Program-made: the position numbers and the translations under genes
Part shown: piece after piece, positions 1 to 9,000 of the stretch
Layout of the letters: each line of letters begins with the position of its first letter
Position numbering within the stretch: the stretch's first letter is position 1
Notes under the pieces: model-generated
Told to the model about the DNA's origin: nothing
The model's database searches: none
Seen by the model: only the letters and a program-made list of their open reading frames with translations
Assembly: GCA_964590135.1 (NCBI GenBank)
Contig: CAZPVX010000008.1
Coordinates: 62,001-126,000, forward strand
Direction of reading: 5' to 3'
Length of the DNA stretch: 64,000 nucleotides
Source of the DNA: JBDHWI01 sp964590135
Lineage (GTDB): Bacteria; Chloroflexota; Anaerolineae; J036; Brachytrichaceae

Positions 1-991
1 GCAGGATGTGATGCGTGTCCACCGCGCCGCAAAACGTGAGCTGCTGGCCGAATCGCTTCTTCAGTTCAGGTAAATTGCCGATGCGGCCGGCGGATGTCTG
101 GATGGGATTTAGGATGTCCACGCCGATCTCGATGAAGTCGGGGATCAGGTCGAACACATCGCCATCGGTGTGGAAAAACACTTTCGCTTGTGTGCGTTGC
201 TTGATAAAGGCGATATAGTCGGCGTGGATCGGCTTCAGCACGTTGCGATACATGCGCGGCGACATCAGCAGGCTGCTCTGCGTGCCGAGGTCATCGCCGA
301 TCTTGATAATGTCGATCAAGTCGCCACATTCGCGCAGAAAATGTCCCATCAGTCGCTTGCACAGGTCGGCAATCTTCTGCAGCAGCGCCTCAGCAAATTC
401 CGGCTCCTCGCCCAGATTCAACAGAAATGCGTCCATGCCCTGCATCGCGAAGGCGCGCTCCAGCGGGAACAGCAGCCACGGCGTGCCGATGACGGCAAAT
501 TCGTTTTCCCCGCGCAGCCGGCTTGCCTCACCCCGAACGTGCGCGATGCGGGACGGATCATCCATATCCGGCCAGGGATACTTTTCGATGGCGTCGATCG
601 TGTTTGCAGCGGCCAGCGGGTGCACACCCGGGAACCACACGCCTGGCTCGATCTCGCGTTGCCCGCTGCCCCAATCGTCGATGAAGGGTGAATGGGGTTC
701 ACGCGATTGATTGCGCTGATACACCTGCGCGGGAAAGCGATCCAGCACGCCGCGCGCATCGCTGCCCAGCCGATGCAGCGTGGCCTCATCCAGCAGCGCG
801 GTGCCTAGCTCCGGCCAGTCGTAGATGTAACGATTCTGCGGTGTGATGCCGATGGCGTGCGCGAGGCGCTGATAGGTCGGCATTTTCATGCCGGTGGTGT
901 TGCTCGTGCCAAGGATGATCGGCACGCGGTCGGGTTGCTCATGGTTCAGCGCAGTCAGCACGCGCTCGCGAGGGGTAAGCATGGCGCCCAT
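1..991 (-). CDS. Uroporphyrinogen decarboxylase (URO-D) family protein, 3'-truncated by window edge
   Basis: An open frame runs on the minus strand from ATG at 991 (alternative in-frame ATG at 982) off the left edge, giving about 330 residues without a stop. The N-terminus reads TPRERVLTALNHEQPDRVP, the usual opening of URO-D-fold proteins. Later it has a G-D-D-L-G-T-Q segment and an F-F-H-T-D-G-D stretch typical of the MtaA/CmuA-like branch of the family. Most relatives of this branch are corrinoid-dependent methyltransferases or of unknown substrate, so haem synthesis should not be assumed. The C-terminus is missing. No strong Shine-Dalgarno separates the two possible starts. The family call is confident, the reaction is not. 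Confidence 0.8.
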   Translation of the reverse strand, partial: MGAMLTPRERVLTALNHEQPDRVPIILGTSNTTGMKMPTYQRLAHAIGITPQNRYIYDWPELGTALLDEATLHRLGSDARGVLDRFPAQVYQRNQSREPHSPFIDDWGSGQREIEPGVWFPGVHPLAAANTIDAIEKYPWPDMDDPSRIAHVRGEASRLRGENEFAVIGTPWLLFPLERAFAMQGMDAFLLNLGEEPEFAEALLQKIADLCKRLMGHFLRECGDLIDIIKIGDDLGTQSSLLMSPRMYRNVLKPIHADYIAFIKQRTQAKVFFHTDGDVFDLIPDFIEIGVDILNPIQTSAGRIGNLPELKKRFGQQLTFCGAVDTHHIL

Positions 992-1193
992 TGTAGGGAA
1001 GGCCGACACAACGCAAACCGGCAGACCGGCTAGTTTGCAAGAATCATTCGTTGGCGCGTGATCCAGACTCAGCCAACTTTGTGAGGTGCGCGAGTGAGCA
1101 TGCAATTACTGGCCGGCGCTGCATCCGTGCGCTGCCAGTGGTTTCCAGCGCCCTCTCATTCAGTGTCAGCCCTGCAGGGCAGGATGCTCTCCG

Positions 1194-2462
1194 CTACGCT
1201 TCGACAATCTGCGAGGTGCGCCGGCCACGCTGCAACCGCATGAACGCTACCGCCAGCAGCGGCAACATCGCAACCGCAAAGCCGACGCCAGCGACCAGCG
1301 TGAAACCCGATGCAGCCAGCAGCAAACCGCTGCTCAAGCTGCCGGTGGCGCTGGCCAGGCTCACCACAGTGTCGTTTGCCCCTTGCAGTCGTGCGCGCTC
1401 ACTCACGCCCAGAGCGTCGGTCAGCAGCGCCCCGCCGGCCACGTAGCAGCAACTCCAGCCCAGGCCGACACAGAACTGCGCCAGCGCGATCCATGGCGTG
1501 GCGTAGGACAACGGCGCGATCACGCAACCGGTCATCAGGATGCCGGCGCCCAGCGCGATCACCTGTTTGCGCCCCCAGCGGTCAGCCAGTTGCCCTACCA
1601 GCGGCGACAGCGCAAACATGCCCAACACATGCATGCTGATAACCGCCGAGATATCGCCGAGGCCGTGATTGTGGTCGTCCATGTGGACGCTCACGCTTGC
1701 CATCAATAGCACCATGGCTGCCTGCCCGCACATCATGGCGAGCAGTGCGGTGAACACCGCCGGCTCACGCAGGGCCTCACGGAAAGAGCGCGACTTCGCC
1801 GGCGCTTGCGGCGCATCGTCGACCTGCGGCTGCAAAGATGTGGCGGCAGCCCGCTCGACCAGGCCCTTCCAATTCACCGACAACACGGCAAACAGCACAA
1901 CGCCGACGACGAGATACATGGCCGAGGTAAACAGCAGCGGGCCGGCGTAGGTATTCAGCCCCATCGAGAGCGCCCAGTTGCCCATCGGCGTGGCCAGCAG
2001 CGGGCCGATCACCGCGCCGACTGTCGCGCCCCAGATCACCAGGCTCATCGCTCGCGCGCGACGTTCCGGCTGGTTGACTTCAGCCACGGCAAAGCGGCTC
2101 TGCTCAAGTGTGGCACGCCCCATCCCCAGCACGAACAACCCCCACAGAAAGCCGAGGAAGCTGGCGCGGACGATGCCAAAGCCAGCGATGAATGCGCCGA
2201 GGCAGCACAGCAGCGCGCCGAGCGTGAGGCCATTGCGACGGCCCACCCGCGCCATCAACTTGCCGGCGGGATATGCCGCCAGCGCCGCGCCAGCGAGCGA
2301 AGTCATGCCGGCGAGGCCGGCCAGCGCTTTCTGTCCACTGAGCTGCACGGCTGTCAGCGTGGTAATGGTGGTGGCTGTGTTGTAGGCGACCTGTGACAAA
2401 CTTTGCGCCAGCATCAAGCCGAGCATCACGCGCAACAGGTCGCGACGGTCTGAGGATTGCAT
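1194..2462 (-). CDS. MFS transporter
   Basis: A 422-residue polytopic membrane protein with about 12 hydrophobic segments in two halves. Two copies of the MFS loop 2-3 motif are visible: GKLMARVGRRNG near residue 68 and GQLADRWGRKQ near residue 290. A charged central loop (about 200-230) separates the halves. The family moves small solutes or drugs by proton-coupled transport, and the substrate cannot be read from sequence. It starts at ATG 2462 without an obvious Shine-Dalgarno. It lies downstream of the bc-operon terminator on the same strand, so it is probably transcribed on its own. Confidence 0.85.
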   Translation of the reverse strand: MQSSDRRDLLRVMLGLMLAQSLSQVAYNTATTITTLTAVQLSGQKALAGLAGMTSLAGAALAAYPAGKLMARVGRRNGLTLGALLCCLGAFIAGFGIVRASFLGFLWGLFVLGMGRATLEQSRFAVAEVNQPERRARAMSLVIWGATVGAVIGPLLATPMGNWALSMGLNTYAGPLLFTSAMYLVVGVVLFAVLSVNWKGLVERAAATSLQPQVDDAPQAPAKSRSFREALREPAVFTALLAMMCGQAAMVLLMASVSVHMDDHNHGLGDISAVISMHVLGMFALSPLVGQLADRWGRKQVIALGAGILMTGCVIAPLSYATPWIALAQFCVGLGWSCCYVAGGALLTDALGVSERARLQGANDTVVSLASATGSLSSGLLLAASGFTLVAGVGFAVAMLPLLAVAFMRLQRGRRTSQIVEA

Positions 2463-2481
2463 GGGTTGATTATGCGGCAGT

Positions 2482-2517
2482 GTGAAAAACGAAAGGGCAG
2501 GCTATTCACCTGCCCTT
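2482..2517 (-). terminator. Rho-independent terminator of the bc-complex operon
   Basis: A perfect 9-bp stem (AAGGGCAGG at 2493-2501 paired with 2509-2517, 7-nt loop) lies just after the cytochrome c stop. On the minus strand it is followed by a T-rich tail at 2492-2482. Position and shape fit an intrinsic terminator for the Rieske - cytochrome b - cytochrome c transcript. Confidence 0.8.
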
Positions 2518-2539
2518 GCGAGACACAACTTCTATATGC

Positions 2540-3493
2540 CTAGCGCAATGAGTTGAGATAGTTGACGAGGTTGGTGAGTTCCTCAGGTTTCAACTGCTGC
2601 TCATAGATCTGCGGCATCACGCCGGCCGGGCAAGGGCCTTGCGGGCACTGCGGAACGACATAGGCGTTTGGATGCAGGATCGACTGGTGAATGTACTCCT
2701 CGCCGGTGGTGGCTGCCGGCTGGCCGGTCACCTTCGTCTTGTAGCTTTCAGAAGTGACAATCTCTTCAGCATCCGCGCCGATCTTGGTCAGGTTTGGCCC
2801 CACTGCACCTTGATTGCCAACACCGCGAATGGCGTGGCAGGCAGTGCAGCCGGCCTTCTCATACACAGCCTTGCCGGCTTCCTGCTCTGGAGTGAGCGGC
2901 ACCGCGGTGGGACGCGGCGCACCGCCCTCGCCGGGCAACGGCGCAAGCACCGACTGATCATCAGGTCGCGGGTTCAAGCCCCAATTGACGATGAAGTTGG
3001 TGACATCGCGGATCTGGTCTTCGCGCAACGAGCCGCCGAAGTTGGACAAGAAGGTGGGATGGTTGACGTCCCACACGTTGCTGGTCTTGACCGGGATGCC
3101 GGCGGAGGTCACGCTGAGGATGTAGTCGTACAACGAAGCGGTCCAGCCCACTTCCTCCAGACGCTTGCTCTTCTCAAGGGTGTTGATGCTCTGCGCGCCG
3201 AGCGCATCGGTCTTGATTTCGATGCGGCCCACGAAGGTCTGGGAGGAGAGTGCTGGCCCTTGACCTTCAATACCCTCGCCATCCACGCCGTGGCAGCGCG
3301 CGCATTGCAGACCATAGACTTTGGCGCCGGCTTCGATCGAGCGGCCGTTAAAGTTGGCAGCGCGCGCGTTCAAGCCGGTGCGATCGGAGATGCCCACGAT
3401 GGTGCAGATGCTCAACATGATCAGCAGGGCGATCAAGCCGGCGAGGATGCGCACCGTGAAACTAGGGCGGTAGGTGATGATTCTTTTGAACAT
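2540..3493 (-). CDS. Dihaem cytochrome c of a bc-type complex
   Basis: A 317-residue membrane-anchored cytochrome c. One transmembrane helix (about 14-37) is followed by two cytochrome c domains, each with a haem-binding motif: CARCH at 64-68 and CTACH at 216-220. A Pro-rich linker (about 188-203) separates them. A Cys-containing loop near 290 (CPQGPC) precedes a Met that may be the second axial ligand. It is the last gene of the operon, only 6 nt after the cytochrome b stop, so it should serve as the cytochrome c1/cc subunit of the quinol-oxidising complex. Dihaem c subunits are known in actinobacterial and some other bc complexes. Confidence 0.85.
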   Translation of the reverse strand: MFKRIITYRPSFTVRILAGLIALLIMLSICTIVGISDRTGLNARAANFNGRSIEAGAKVYGLQCARCHGVDGEGIEGQGPALSSQTFVGRIEIKTDALGAQSINTLEKSKRLEEVGWTASLYDYILSVTSAGIPVKTSNVWDVNHPTFLSNFGGSLREDQIRDVTNFIVNWGLNPRPDDQSVLAPLPGEGGAPRPTAVPLTPEQEAGKAVYEKAGCTACHAIRGVGNQGAVGPNLTKIGADAEEIVTSESYKTKVTGQPAATTGEEYIHQSILHPNAYVVPQCPQGPCPAGVMPQIYEQQLKPEELTNLVNYLNSLR

Positions 3494-3499
3494 GGCTGT

Positions 3500-5191
3500 C
3501 TACTCGGCCGAATACCCAGACTGCTCGTGCAGGTAGGTGAGTTTCTGGAATTGCGCGGCGGCGCCCTTGCTGTCGGTGTAGTTGATCGTCAACGTGACGC
3601 GAATCAAGTTTTCCTGCACCTGATGCACATCTAGCGTGGCGCTGGCATCCGCTGAGAGCTTGCGCCCCAACGGATCGGCATTGATCTTTCGATTCTCCAT
3701 GTCGTTGTGGATCTCGCGGATCAAGCCGTCCATACTGGCGTTGCCCGTGTTCGGCGCGGCGTTCACCGTGTGCGTGCCGACAACATATTGATGGAACGGC
3801 AGCGCATGCACCGGGCCAACACCCTCATCAGGGATGAAGTGCTGCCCCACTTCGGCGGCAGGGTCAGCGCCCACAAAGCCGAAGCCGGTGATTGGCACGC
3901 CGGTCGGCATGCCGGCCAGCGACAGATACAGGATGATCGCCGTGAAGATGCCACCGATGCCCAGCATGATCTTGCGGTCCTTGTAGCGCCGGCTCGGGTT
4001 CGGATCGATGTATGGCACGATGAACAGAATACCGATCATGGCCGGACCGATGATGACACCCCAGAACACTTTTGGCGTCAGGCCAAGCACGTTGGCGAAG
4101 AATTTATCGATCTCGCCGGCGATGCCACTCGGTAGAAGGGGAATCATGTGCGGGATCTTCAACAGGCCTTGCAACCAGTAGAAATACCACGGTGCGACAG
4201 TGTGATTCGGCGTGACCAGCGGGTCAGCATGATGCTCCAGCGGCGCGCCGCCATACCATGTGACCACCGAGAGCGCGATGATGGCAAACGCCACGCCGGC
4301 ATACATCAACTCGTTCGTCAAAATGTCGGGCATGAAGTTGACGCGCTTGTCCGGCGCAACCTTGCGCGCATTGTCCTCACCGATGCCCTCCAACTCAGGC
4401 GGCAGGCTGAGACCCCAGCGCACCACCTTGTAGTAATGCACCGCAACGAAGATGATGCCGATCAGTGGGAACAGCACGACGTGGAACAGGTAAAAGCGCA
4501 GCAAGCCGCCGGCGCCGATATCTGGCGCGCCGCGCAGCAGCAGGTTGATCTGCGGCCCGATGCCTGGCACGGCGTCAGCCATCGAGGTGCCGATGGTCAC
4601 CGCCCAGAATGCCAGTTGGTCCCACGGCAGCAAATAGCCACTGAACGAAAGGAACAGCGTGACGACCAGCAGCACGACGCCGGTAAACCAGGTGAATTGA
4701 CGCGGCTTCTTGTAGGAGCCGGTCAGGAACGTCCGCAGCATGTGCAGCGTGACGATGATCACCATGCCTTCCGCGCCCAGGCGGTGCAGATCGCGCATGA
4801 ACTTGCCAAATGGCACGTTCGTGAGGATGTCGATCATGTTGACGTAGGCGATGGTGGGCGCCGGCGTGTAGAAGATCATCAGGAAGATGCCGGTGATGAT
4901 CTCAAGCGTGAAGAAGAGCGCCGACAGCAATCCCAACCGGAAGGTGGGATATAGCGCGGTGACCGCCTCGTGATAGAACGTCGGGCGAATGTGGAACCAG
5001 AAGCCCTCGGTGTGCGGCTTGACGCGCGGGTTGGGCTTGGCCGGCGGATCGCCACGCAGCACGCTGCGCACGTCATTCCACGACAAGCCCGAAGTCAGGC
5101 GCGTAAATCCATCGTCCAGACGCTGAGCGACAGTGGCCTTGACGCCGGTGGTCTTGATCTGTTTGGCGAGTTTTTGTCCGATGATTGCCAT
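3500..5191 (-). CDS. Cytochrome b subunit of bc-type complex (fused b6/subunit IV form)
   Basis: A 563-residue protein starting at ATG 5191, chosen because a GAAGGA Shine-Dalgarno lies about 8 nt upstream. An in-frame upstream start at 5242 lacks this. It has the paired haem-ligand histidines of helices B and D (DLHRLGAEG..TLHMLR and FYLFHVVLFP..VHYYKV). The C-terminal half resembles subunit IV. The Qo-site tetrapeptide reads APWY instead of the usual PEWY. The last ~120 residues form a soluble extension that ordinary cytochrome b lacks. The gene sits between the Rieske and cytochrome c genes and should form the quinol oxidation/reduction core in the membrane. Confidence 0.9.
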   Translation of the reverse strand: MAIIGQKLAKQIKTTGVKATVAQRLDDGFTRLTSGLSWNDVRSVLRGDPPAKPNPRVKPHTEGFWFHIRPTFYHEAVTALYPTFRLGLLSALFFTLEIITGIFLMIFYTPAPTIAYVNMIDILTNVPFGKFMRDLHRLGAEGMVIIVTLHMLRTFLTGSYKKPRQFTWFTGVVLLVVTLFLSFSGYLLPWDQLAFWAVTIGTSMADAVPGIGPQINLLLRGAPDIGAGGLLRFYLFHVVLFPLIGIIFVAVHYYKVVRWGLSLPPELEGIGEDNARKVAPDKRVNFMPDILTNELMYAGVAFAIIALSVVTWYGGAPLEHHADPLVTPNHTVAPWYFYWLQGLLKIPHMIPLLPSGIAGEIDKFFANVLGLTPKVFWGVIIGPAMIGILFIVPYIDPNPSRRYKDRKIMLGIGGIFTAIILYLSLAGMPTGVPITGFGFVGADPAAEVGQHFIPDEGVGPVHALPFHQYVVGTHTVNAAPNTGNASMDGLIREIHNDMENRKINADPLGRKLSADASATLDVHQVQENLIRVTLTINYTDSKGAAAQFQKLTYLHEQSGYSAE

Positions 5192-5222
5192 AGTTAGGAA
5201 TCCTTCAACAACATCCTCGTGA

Positions 5223-5918
5223 CTAGAAGTGCGACTTGCCAAGAATCTTTGCGCCGGTATTCACTTCAATGGAATCGGCGCCTGATGGCATGGGGATGGC
5301 TGTGCCATTCGACCAATCGGTGAGCGCATTGCCGGATGCATCCACCACGCGGAAGCGGAAGCTATCCAGGTTGCGCGGGGCCGGCCCGGCGATGTAGGTG
5401 CCATCAAGCTTGAACTGCGAGCCGTGACAGGGGCAGGCAAAAATGCCGGCCGCATCGCTCCACGCATAGATGCAACCGAGATGGGTGCAAATCTTATAGA
5501 TGGTGTTGATGCCGGCATCCGTGTTCACCAGCCAGAACTTGCCAGGGTTGTTTGGCACGGGCGGCTGGTTGGCCTGTGGGAAATCCGCAGCGCGCACGCG
5601 GATGATGCCGCCAAATTCGCCCTCGCGAAAGCGCGGCATGGCGAAGAAGAAAGTGATGCCGCCAAACTGCGCGAGGAACAGTGCCATCGATGCGCCCCAC
5701 ACATAGTTGAGAAATTCGCGGCGCGTGACACCTTTGGGCGATGCCGGCGGTGCAGCTTCTTCCTTTGCCGCCGGCTTGGCGGCAGGTGCACCGCCGGCTG
5801 GTCGTGCAGCAGGCGCTGCTTTCTGCACATTCTGACTCGCCGCTTTTGCTGCGTTGGCGGCATCCGATGCCACCTTCCCTGCCTCATCAGCGGCCTGAGG
5901 TCCCGTTGTTTCTGCCAT
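5223..5918 (-). CDS. Rieske iron-sulfur protein
   Basis: A 231-residue protein; ATG 5918 is preferred over 5924 because GAGGA lies 6 nt before it. The first ~60 residues are an Ala/Pro/Lys-rich cytoplasmic tail. A twin-arginine-like TRREFLN (65-71) and one transmembrane helix (about 73-94) follow, consistent with Tat-type insertion. The 2Fe-2S ligands are clear: C144/H146 in CTHLGC and C162/H165 in CPCH, with C149 and C164 as the expected disulfide. It is first in the operon ahead of cytochrome b and c. Confidence 0.92.
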   Translation of the reverse strand: MAETTGPQAADEAGKVASDAANAAKAASQNVQKAAPAARPAGGAPAAKPAAKEEAAPPASPKGVTRREFLNYVWGASMALFLAQFGGITFFFAMPRFREGEFGGIIRVRAADFPQANQPPVPNNPGKFWLVNTDAGINTIYKICTHLGCIYAWSDAAGIFACPCHGSQFKLDGTYIAGPAPRNLDSFRFRVVDASGNALTDWSNGTAIPMPSGADSIEVNTGAKILGKSHF

Positions 5919-6252
5919 TGACATTCCTCACGATATAAGGTCTGGAAGTGAAAATAGCCGAGGCGCAATCCCTCTTGCGCTCCGGCCTACAACAACTGTA
6001 GGCAAAATATATCACGCTCAAATCTGCTTCTCAGTGATATTTGTCATGCCTATTGATGACATTCATCCATACGATCTGCCACCGCGAAATTGCCACGGCG
6101 ATTCAATGCGTAAATTAACATGACTTGCCACCTATACCGTCATGCCCACGAAAGTAGGCATCCAGACCCAGACTTAACCCCAAAAGGGCTGGATTCCTGC
6201 CTTCGCGGGAATGACATTGGCTTCCATGCCCTGGGTGGCAAGACACGTTAAA
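5919..6252. promoter_or_regulatory. Intergenic region upstream of the bc operon, with operator-like inverted repeat
   Basis: This 334-nt gap lies between the Rieske start and the uppP stop. It contains ATATCAC at 6009-6015 and its complement GTGATAT at 6034-6040, 18 nt apart, within a locally AT-rich stretch (6001-6045). These sit about 90-125 nt upstream of the Rieske start, where a promoter and regulator site are expected. No convincing -35/-10 pair was identified. The rest of the gap is taken up by the inverted repeat described separately. Confidence 0.4.
6139..6215. repeat. Imperfect inverted repeat of the GTCATTCCCGCG type
   Basis: Two 27-nt arms (6139-6165 and 6189-6215) match as inverted repeats at 22 of 27 positions around a 23-nt centre. 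The right arm, read on the minus strand, starts GTCATTCCCGCG and ends GAATCCAG. This is a widely dispersed REP/MITE-like palindrome core in many bacteria. It could form a hairpin in either transcript. Confidence 0.7.
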
Positions 6253-7065
6253 TCACGCGAAGAAGCCGGCGGCCACGAGCGCCAGCAGCACGACGCCGGC
6301 AGCGATGCGATACCACGCAAACGGCTTCAGATCGTGCTTCGCCACGTAACCCAGAAAAAACCGCACCACCACCAGCGCAACGATGAACGAGACGACAAAG
6401 CCGACGGCGAATGCCAGCGCATATTCACTGCCCACCCGTCCGGGGTCGCGCACAAGCGAAAACAAAGACGCGATGATCATGGTGGGTATGGACAGGTAGA
6501 ACGAGAAACGCAGTGCGGTGGGGCGATCCAGCCCCATTAACAGGCCGCCCACCAGCGTGGATGCCGAGCGCGACATGCCCGGCCACAAGGAGGCAATCTG
6601 CGCGATGCCAATGCCAAGCGCCTGCGCCGGTCGCGTCTGCTCGATGTCGGTAGTCCCCGGCACGCGCGGTCGCCATTCCACCGCCAGCATGATGACGCCG
6701 CCAACAATGAGCGCGAACGCGACGGTTGTTGGGTTGAACAGGCGCTGCTCGATGATTTTGTTGAGCAGCAGGCCGATGACAGCCGCCGGCACAAACGCGA
6801 TGGCGATGTTGACCAGCAGCATCTGCGCGCGGCGCTCGCTCAATGCGCGCTTCAGCAAGCCAACCAGATCACGGATGAAAAACACGACCACCGCCAGAAT
6901 TGCGCCAAGCTGGATGAAGATCTCAAACGTGCTGGCAATGGTCTCAGGAAAATTGAGCAGCTTGCCCACGACGATGAGGTGGCCGGTGGATGAGACGGGC
7001 AGAAATTCGGTGAGGCCTTCAACGATGCCCATGATGATGGCCTTGATGATGAGCGGCAAATCCAT
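6253..7065 (-). CDS. uppP: Undecaprenyl-diphosphatase (BacA/UppP)
   Basis: A 270-residue integral membrane protein from ATG 7065; a longer frame to 7164 adds a non-homologous tail. It carries both BacA-family signature regions: EGLTEFLPVSSTGHL (residues 16-30) and the PGMSRSAST segment near 170. The family dephosphorylates undecaprenyl pyrophosphate to recycle the lipid carrier for cell-wall and surface polymers, and overexpression gives bacitracin tolerance. Length and membrane topology match the family. Confidence 0.93.
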   Translation of the reverse strand: MDLPLIIKAIIMGIVEGLTEFLPVSSTGHLIVVGKLLNFPETIASTFEIFIQLGAILAVVVFFIRDLVGLLKRALSERRAQMLLVNIAIAFVPAAVIGLLLNKIIEQRLFNPTTVAFALIVGGVIMLAVEWRPRVPGTTDIEQTRPAQALGIGIAQIASLWPGMSRSASTLVGGLLMGLDRPTALRFSFYLSIPTMIIASLFSLVRDPGRVGSEYALAFAVGFVVSFIVALVVVRFFLGYVAKHDLKPFAWYRIAAGVVLLALVAAGFFA

Positions 7066-7394
7066 GACGGCGAATGGTAGCACCACGCATCTGCTGGCTG
7101 GCAGGGGATTTGACGCCTGAAAAATCACCGCGCCAATTCGACCAGTCAAGCACTGGACTTGCACCGCTACTGCACACGCCTGTCAATTTGTGTCGATACA
7201 ATCGCAATGCGCTTTGCAATCAACGCGCGCATTTCGTTGCTCAGATTCGCTGCCAAAACCTGCCAAAAACCTGCTGCACTGAAGCCGCTGGTGCTGGTGT
7301 AGAGCGATTGGCAGAACAGCGACAGGATTCAACAGACATTTTCATTGCACGCTGCGCGGGGAACGACAAATCTACCAGATCTTTCATCCAAACC
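7066..7394. promoter_or_regulatory. Divergent intergenic region between uppP and the DUF4173 gene
   Basis: This 329-nt region separates two divergently transcribed genes, so promoters for both should lie here. No clear sigma-70 hexamer pair, repeat or short conserved ORF was found in it. Confidence 0.3.
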
Positions 7395-8972
7395 ATGCAA
7401 AACAGAGCTTCCTTCGCGCTCGCCCTGCTCGGCTTCGCACTACTTTTCGGCGTGCTGGCCGACATGCTGCTGAAAGTCACGCCGTGGGGTGTGAGTGTGC
7501 TCATCGTCACATTGCTGCTGATCTGCATCATCATCCTTGCATCACGCATCGACACGCCGGCGTGGCGACTGGCTGGCGGCGGGCGATGGATGCTGGTAGT
7601 GGCACTGGTCTTCGCGGTCGCCTACGCCACTCGTGACACACAGATGCTGGCTGCTTTCAACTTGCTGGCGATTTTGCTGGCGCTAGCAATAGCCGGCTAT
7701 CGTGCGCAGGCTAGCCGCATCCGCGTTGCATCGCTGGTCGATTACGGCGCCGCGCTGTTGTATTCCGGCGCACACGCGCTGGCCGGCACGCTCATGCTTG
7801 GGTTGATGGATATTCGCCCCGGATTTTCGCAAGCGCGACGCACATGGCTGCGGCCCGCAGTCGCGGTGTTGACCGGCGTGTTGCTGGCGTTGCCGTTGCT
7901 GCTCATCTTCGGCGCGTTGTTCTCATCGGCGGACGCCGGCTTCGAGCATCTGATGCGCAGCATCACGCGCTGGCTGACCGAAGCCTTGATTACGCGGTTG
8001 GTGTTGGTAGTGTTGTGGATGTGGCTGGCCGCCGGCTTTTTGCGCAGCGTATTCCTCACACAGCCCCAAGCGGAAGGCAAGCCGGCGCTTGGCATCAGCA
8101 GCGCCATCGCCCGCGATCGCATCACGCTCGGCCACATCGAAATCAACGTGGTGCTGGGATTGGTGACAGCGCTGTTTGCGGTGTTCGTGGCGACGCAAAC
8201 GCGCTATCTCTTCGGCGGTGCGCTGTTCATCAATGATCCGGCGCGCGTCTTGAGCGTGGCCGAATATGCGCGGCGCGGCTTCTTCGAACTGTCGGCGGTG
8301 GCGGCGCTGGCGCTGCCGCTGTTGATTCTGGCGCACAGCCTGCTGCGCGCGCCGGCGCGCGCATTCACCGTGCTGGCGCTGGCGTTGGTCAGCCTGTTGC
8401 TCATCATCATGGCCTCTGCGCTGTTGCGCATGTGGCTGTACATGCAAATCTATGGCCTGACCCAGCTGCGCATCTACACCACCGCGTTCATGCTGTGGCT
8501 GGCAGCCACATTCGTGTGGCTGGTTGCCACCACGCTGCGCGATCGCGCCAACCGTTTTGCCTTCGGCGCGATGGTTGCCGGCTTTGCCACACTGCTCGCG
8601 CTAAACCTGCTGAACCCGCTGGATGTGATCGTGCGCACAAACGTAAGCCGGCTAAACACGCCGGCAATGACAAACGGTGTGGAGCGCGAGACACAACTCG
8701 ATGCCATTCATCTGGCCATGCTGGCAGAGGACGGCGATGCAGTGCCGGCGTTGCTGGATGCGCTACCAGCGCTGCAACCCAACGCTCGCTGCATCGTCGC
8801 TGCCGCACTGTTGTGGCACTGGCAAGCGCCGGCGGGCAAAAAGCTGCCCGACAAATTCGATTGGCGCAGCTTGAATGCGGGCCGCTGGCTCGCACTGCAG
8901 CGCCTTGCGCCGGCGCAGGACGAACTCAATCGCACCGCCTGCAAGGACAATTACTACCGTTACAACGATTGA
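7395..8972 (+). CDS. DUF4173 family membrane protein
   Basis: A 525-residue protein from ATG 7395; the upstream in-frame extension looks non-coding. It has roughly 10-12 hydrophobic helices followed by a soluble C-terminal tail (about 400-525). The segment FGALFSSADAGFEHL near residue 175 is characteristic of DUF4173/DUF4153 proteins, whose function is unknown. The C-terminal tail, rich in Ala and Leu, is specific to this protein. It is divergent from uppP and ends 28 nt before the epimerase gene, so the two are probably co-transcribed. Confidence 0.7.
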   Translation: MQNRASFALALLGFALLFGVLADMLLKVTPWGVSVLIVTLLLICIIILASRIDTPAWRLAGGGRWMLVVALVFAVAYATRDTQMLAAFNLLAILLALAIAGYRAQASRIRVASLVDYGAALLYSGAHALAGTLMLGLMDIRPGFSQARRTWLRPAVAVLTGVLLALPLLLIFGALFSSADAGFEHLMRSITRWLTEALITRLVLVVLWMWLAAGFLRSVFLTQPQAEGKPALGISSAIARDRITLGHIEINVVLGLVTALFAVFVATQTRYLFGGALFINDPARVLSVAEYARRGFFELSAVAALALPLLILAHSLLRAPARAFTVLALALVSLLLIIMASALLRMWLYMQIYGLTQLRIYTTAFMLWLAATFVWLVATTLRDRANRFAFGAMVAGFATLLALNLLNPLDVIVRTNVSRLNTPAMTNGVERETQLDAIHLAMLAEDGDAVPALLDALPALQPNARCIVAAALLWHWQAPAGKKLPDKFDWRSLNAGRWLALQRLAPAQDELNRTACKDNYYRYND

Positions 8973-9000
8973 TGCGCAGTCGCTTATCATTACGCCGGCA

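Noticed and set aside
2639..3634. Open frame opposite the cytochrome c gene
   Set aside because: The minus strand encodes a clear dihaem cytochrome c with haem motifs. The plus-strand translation has no recognisable features.
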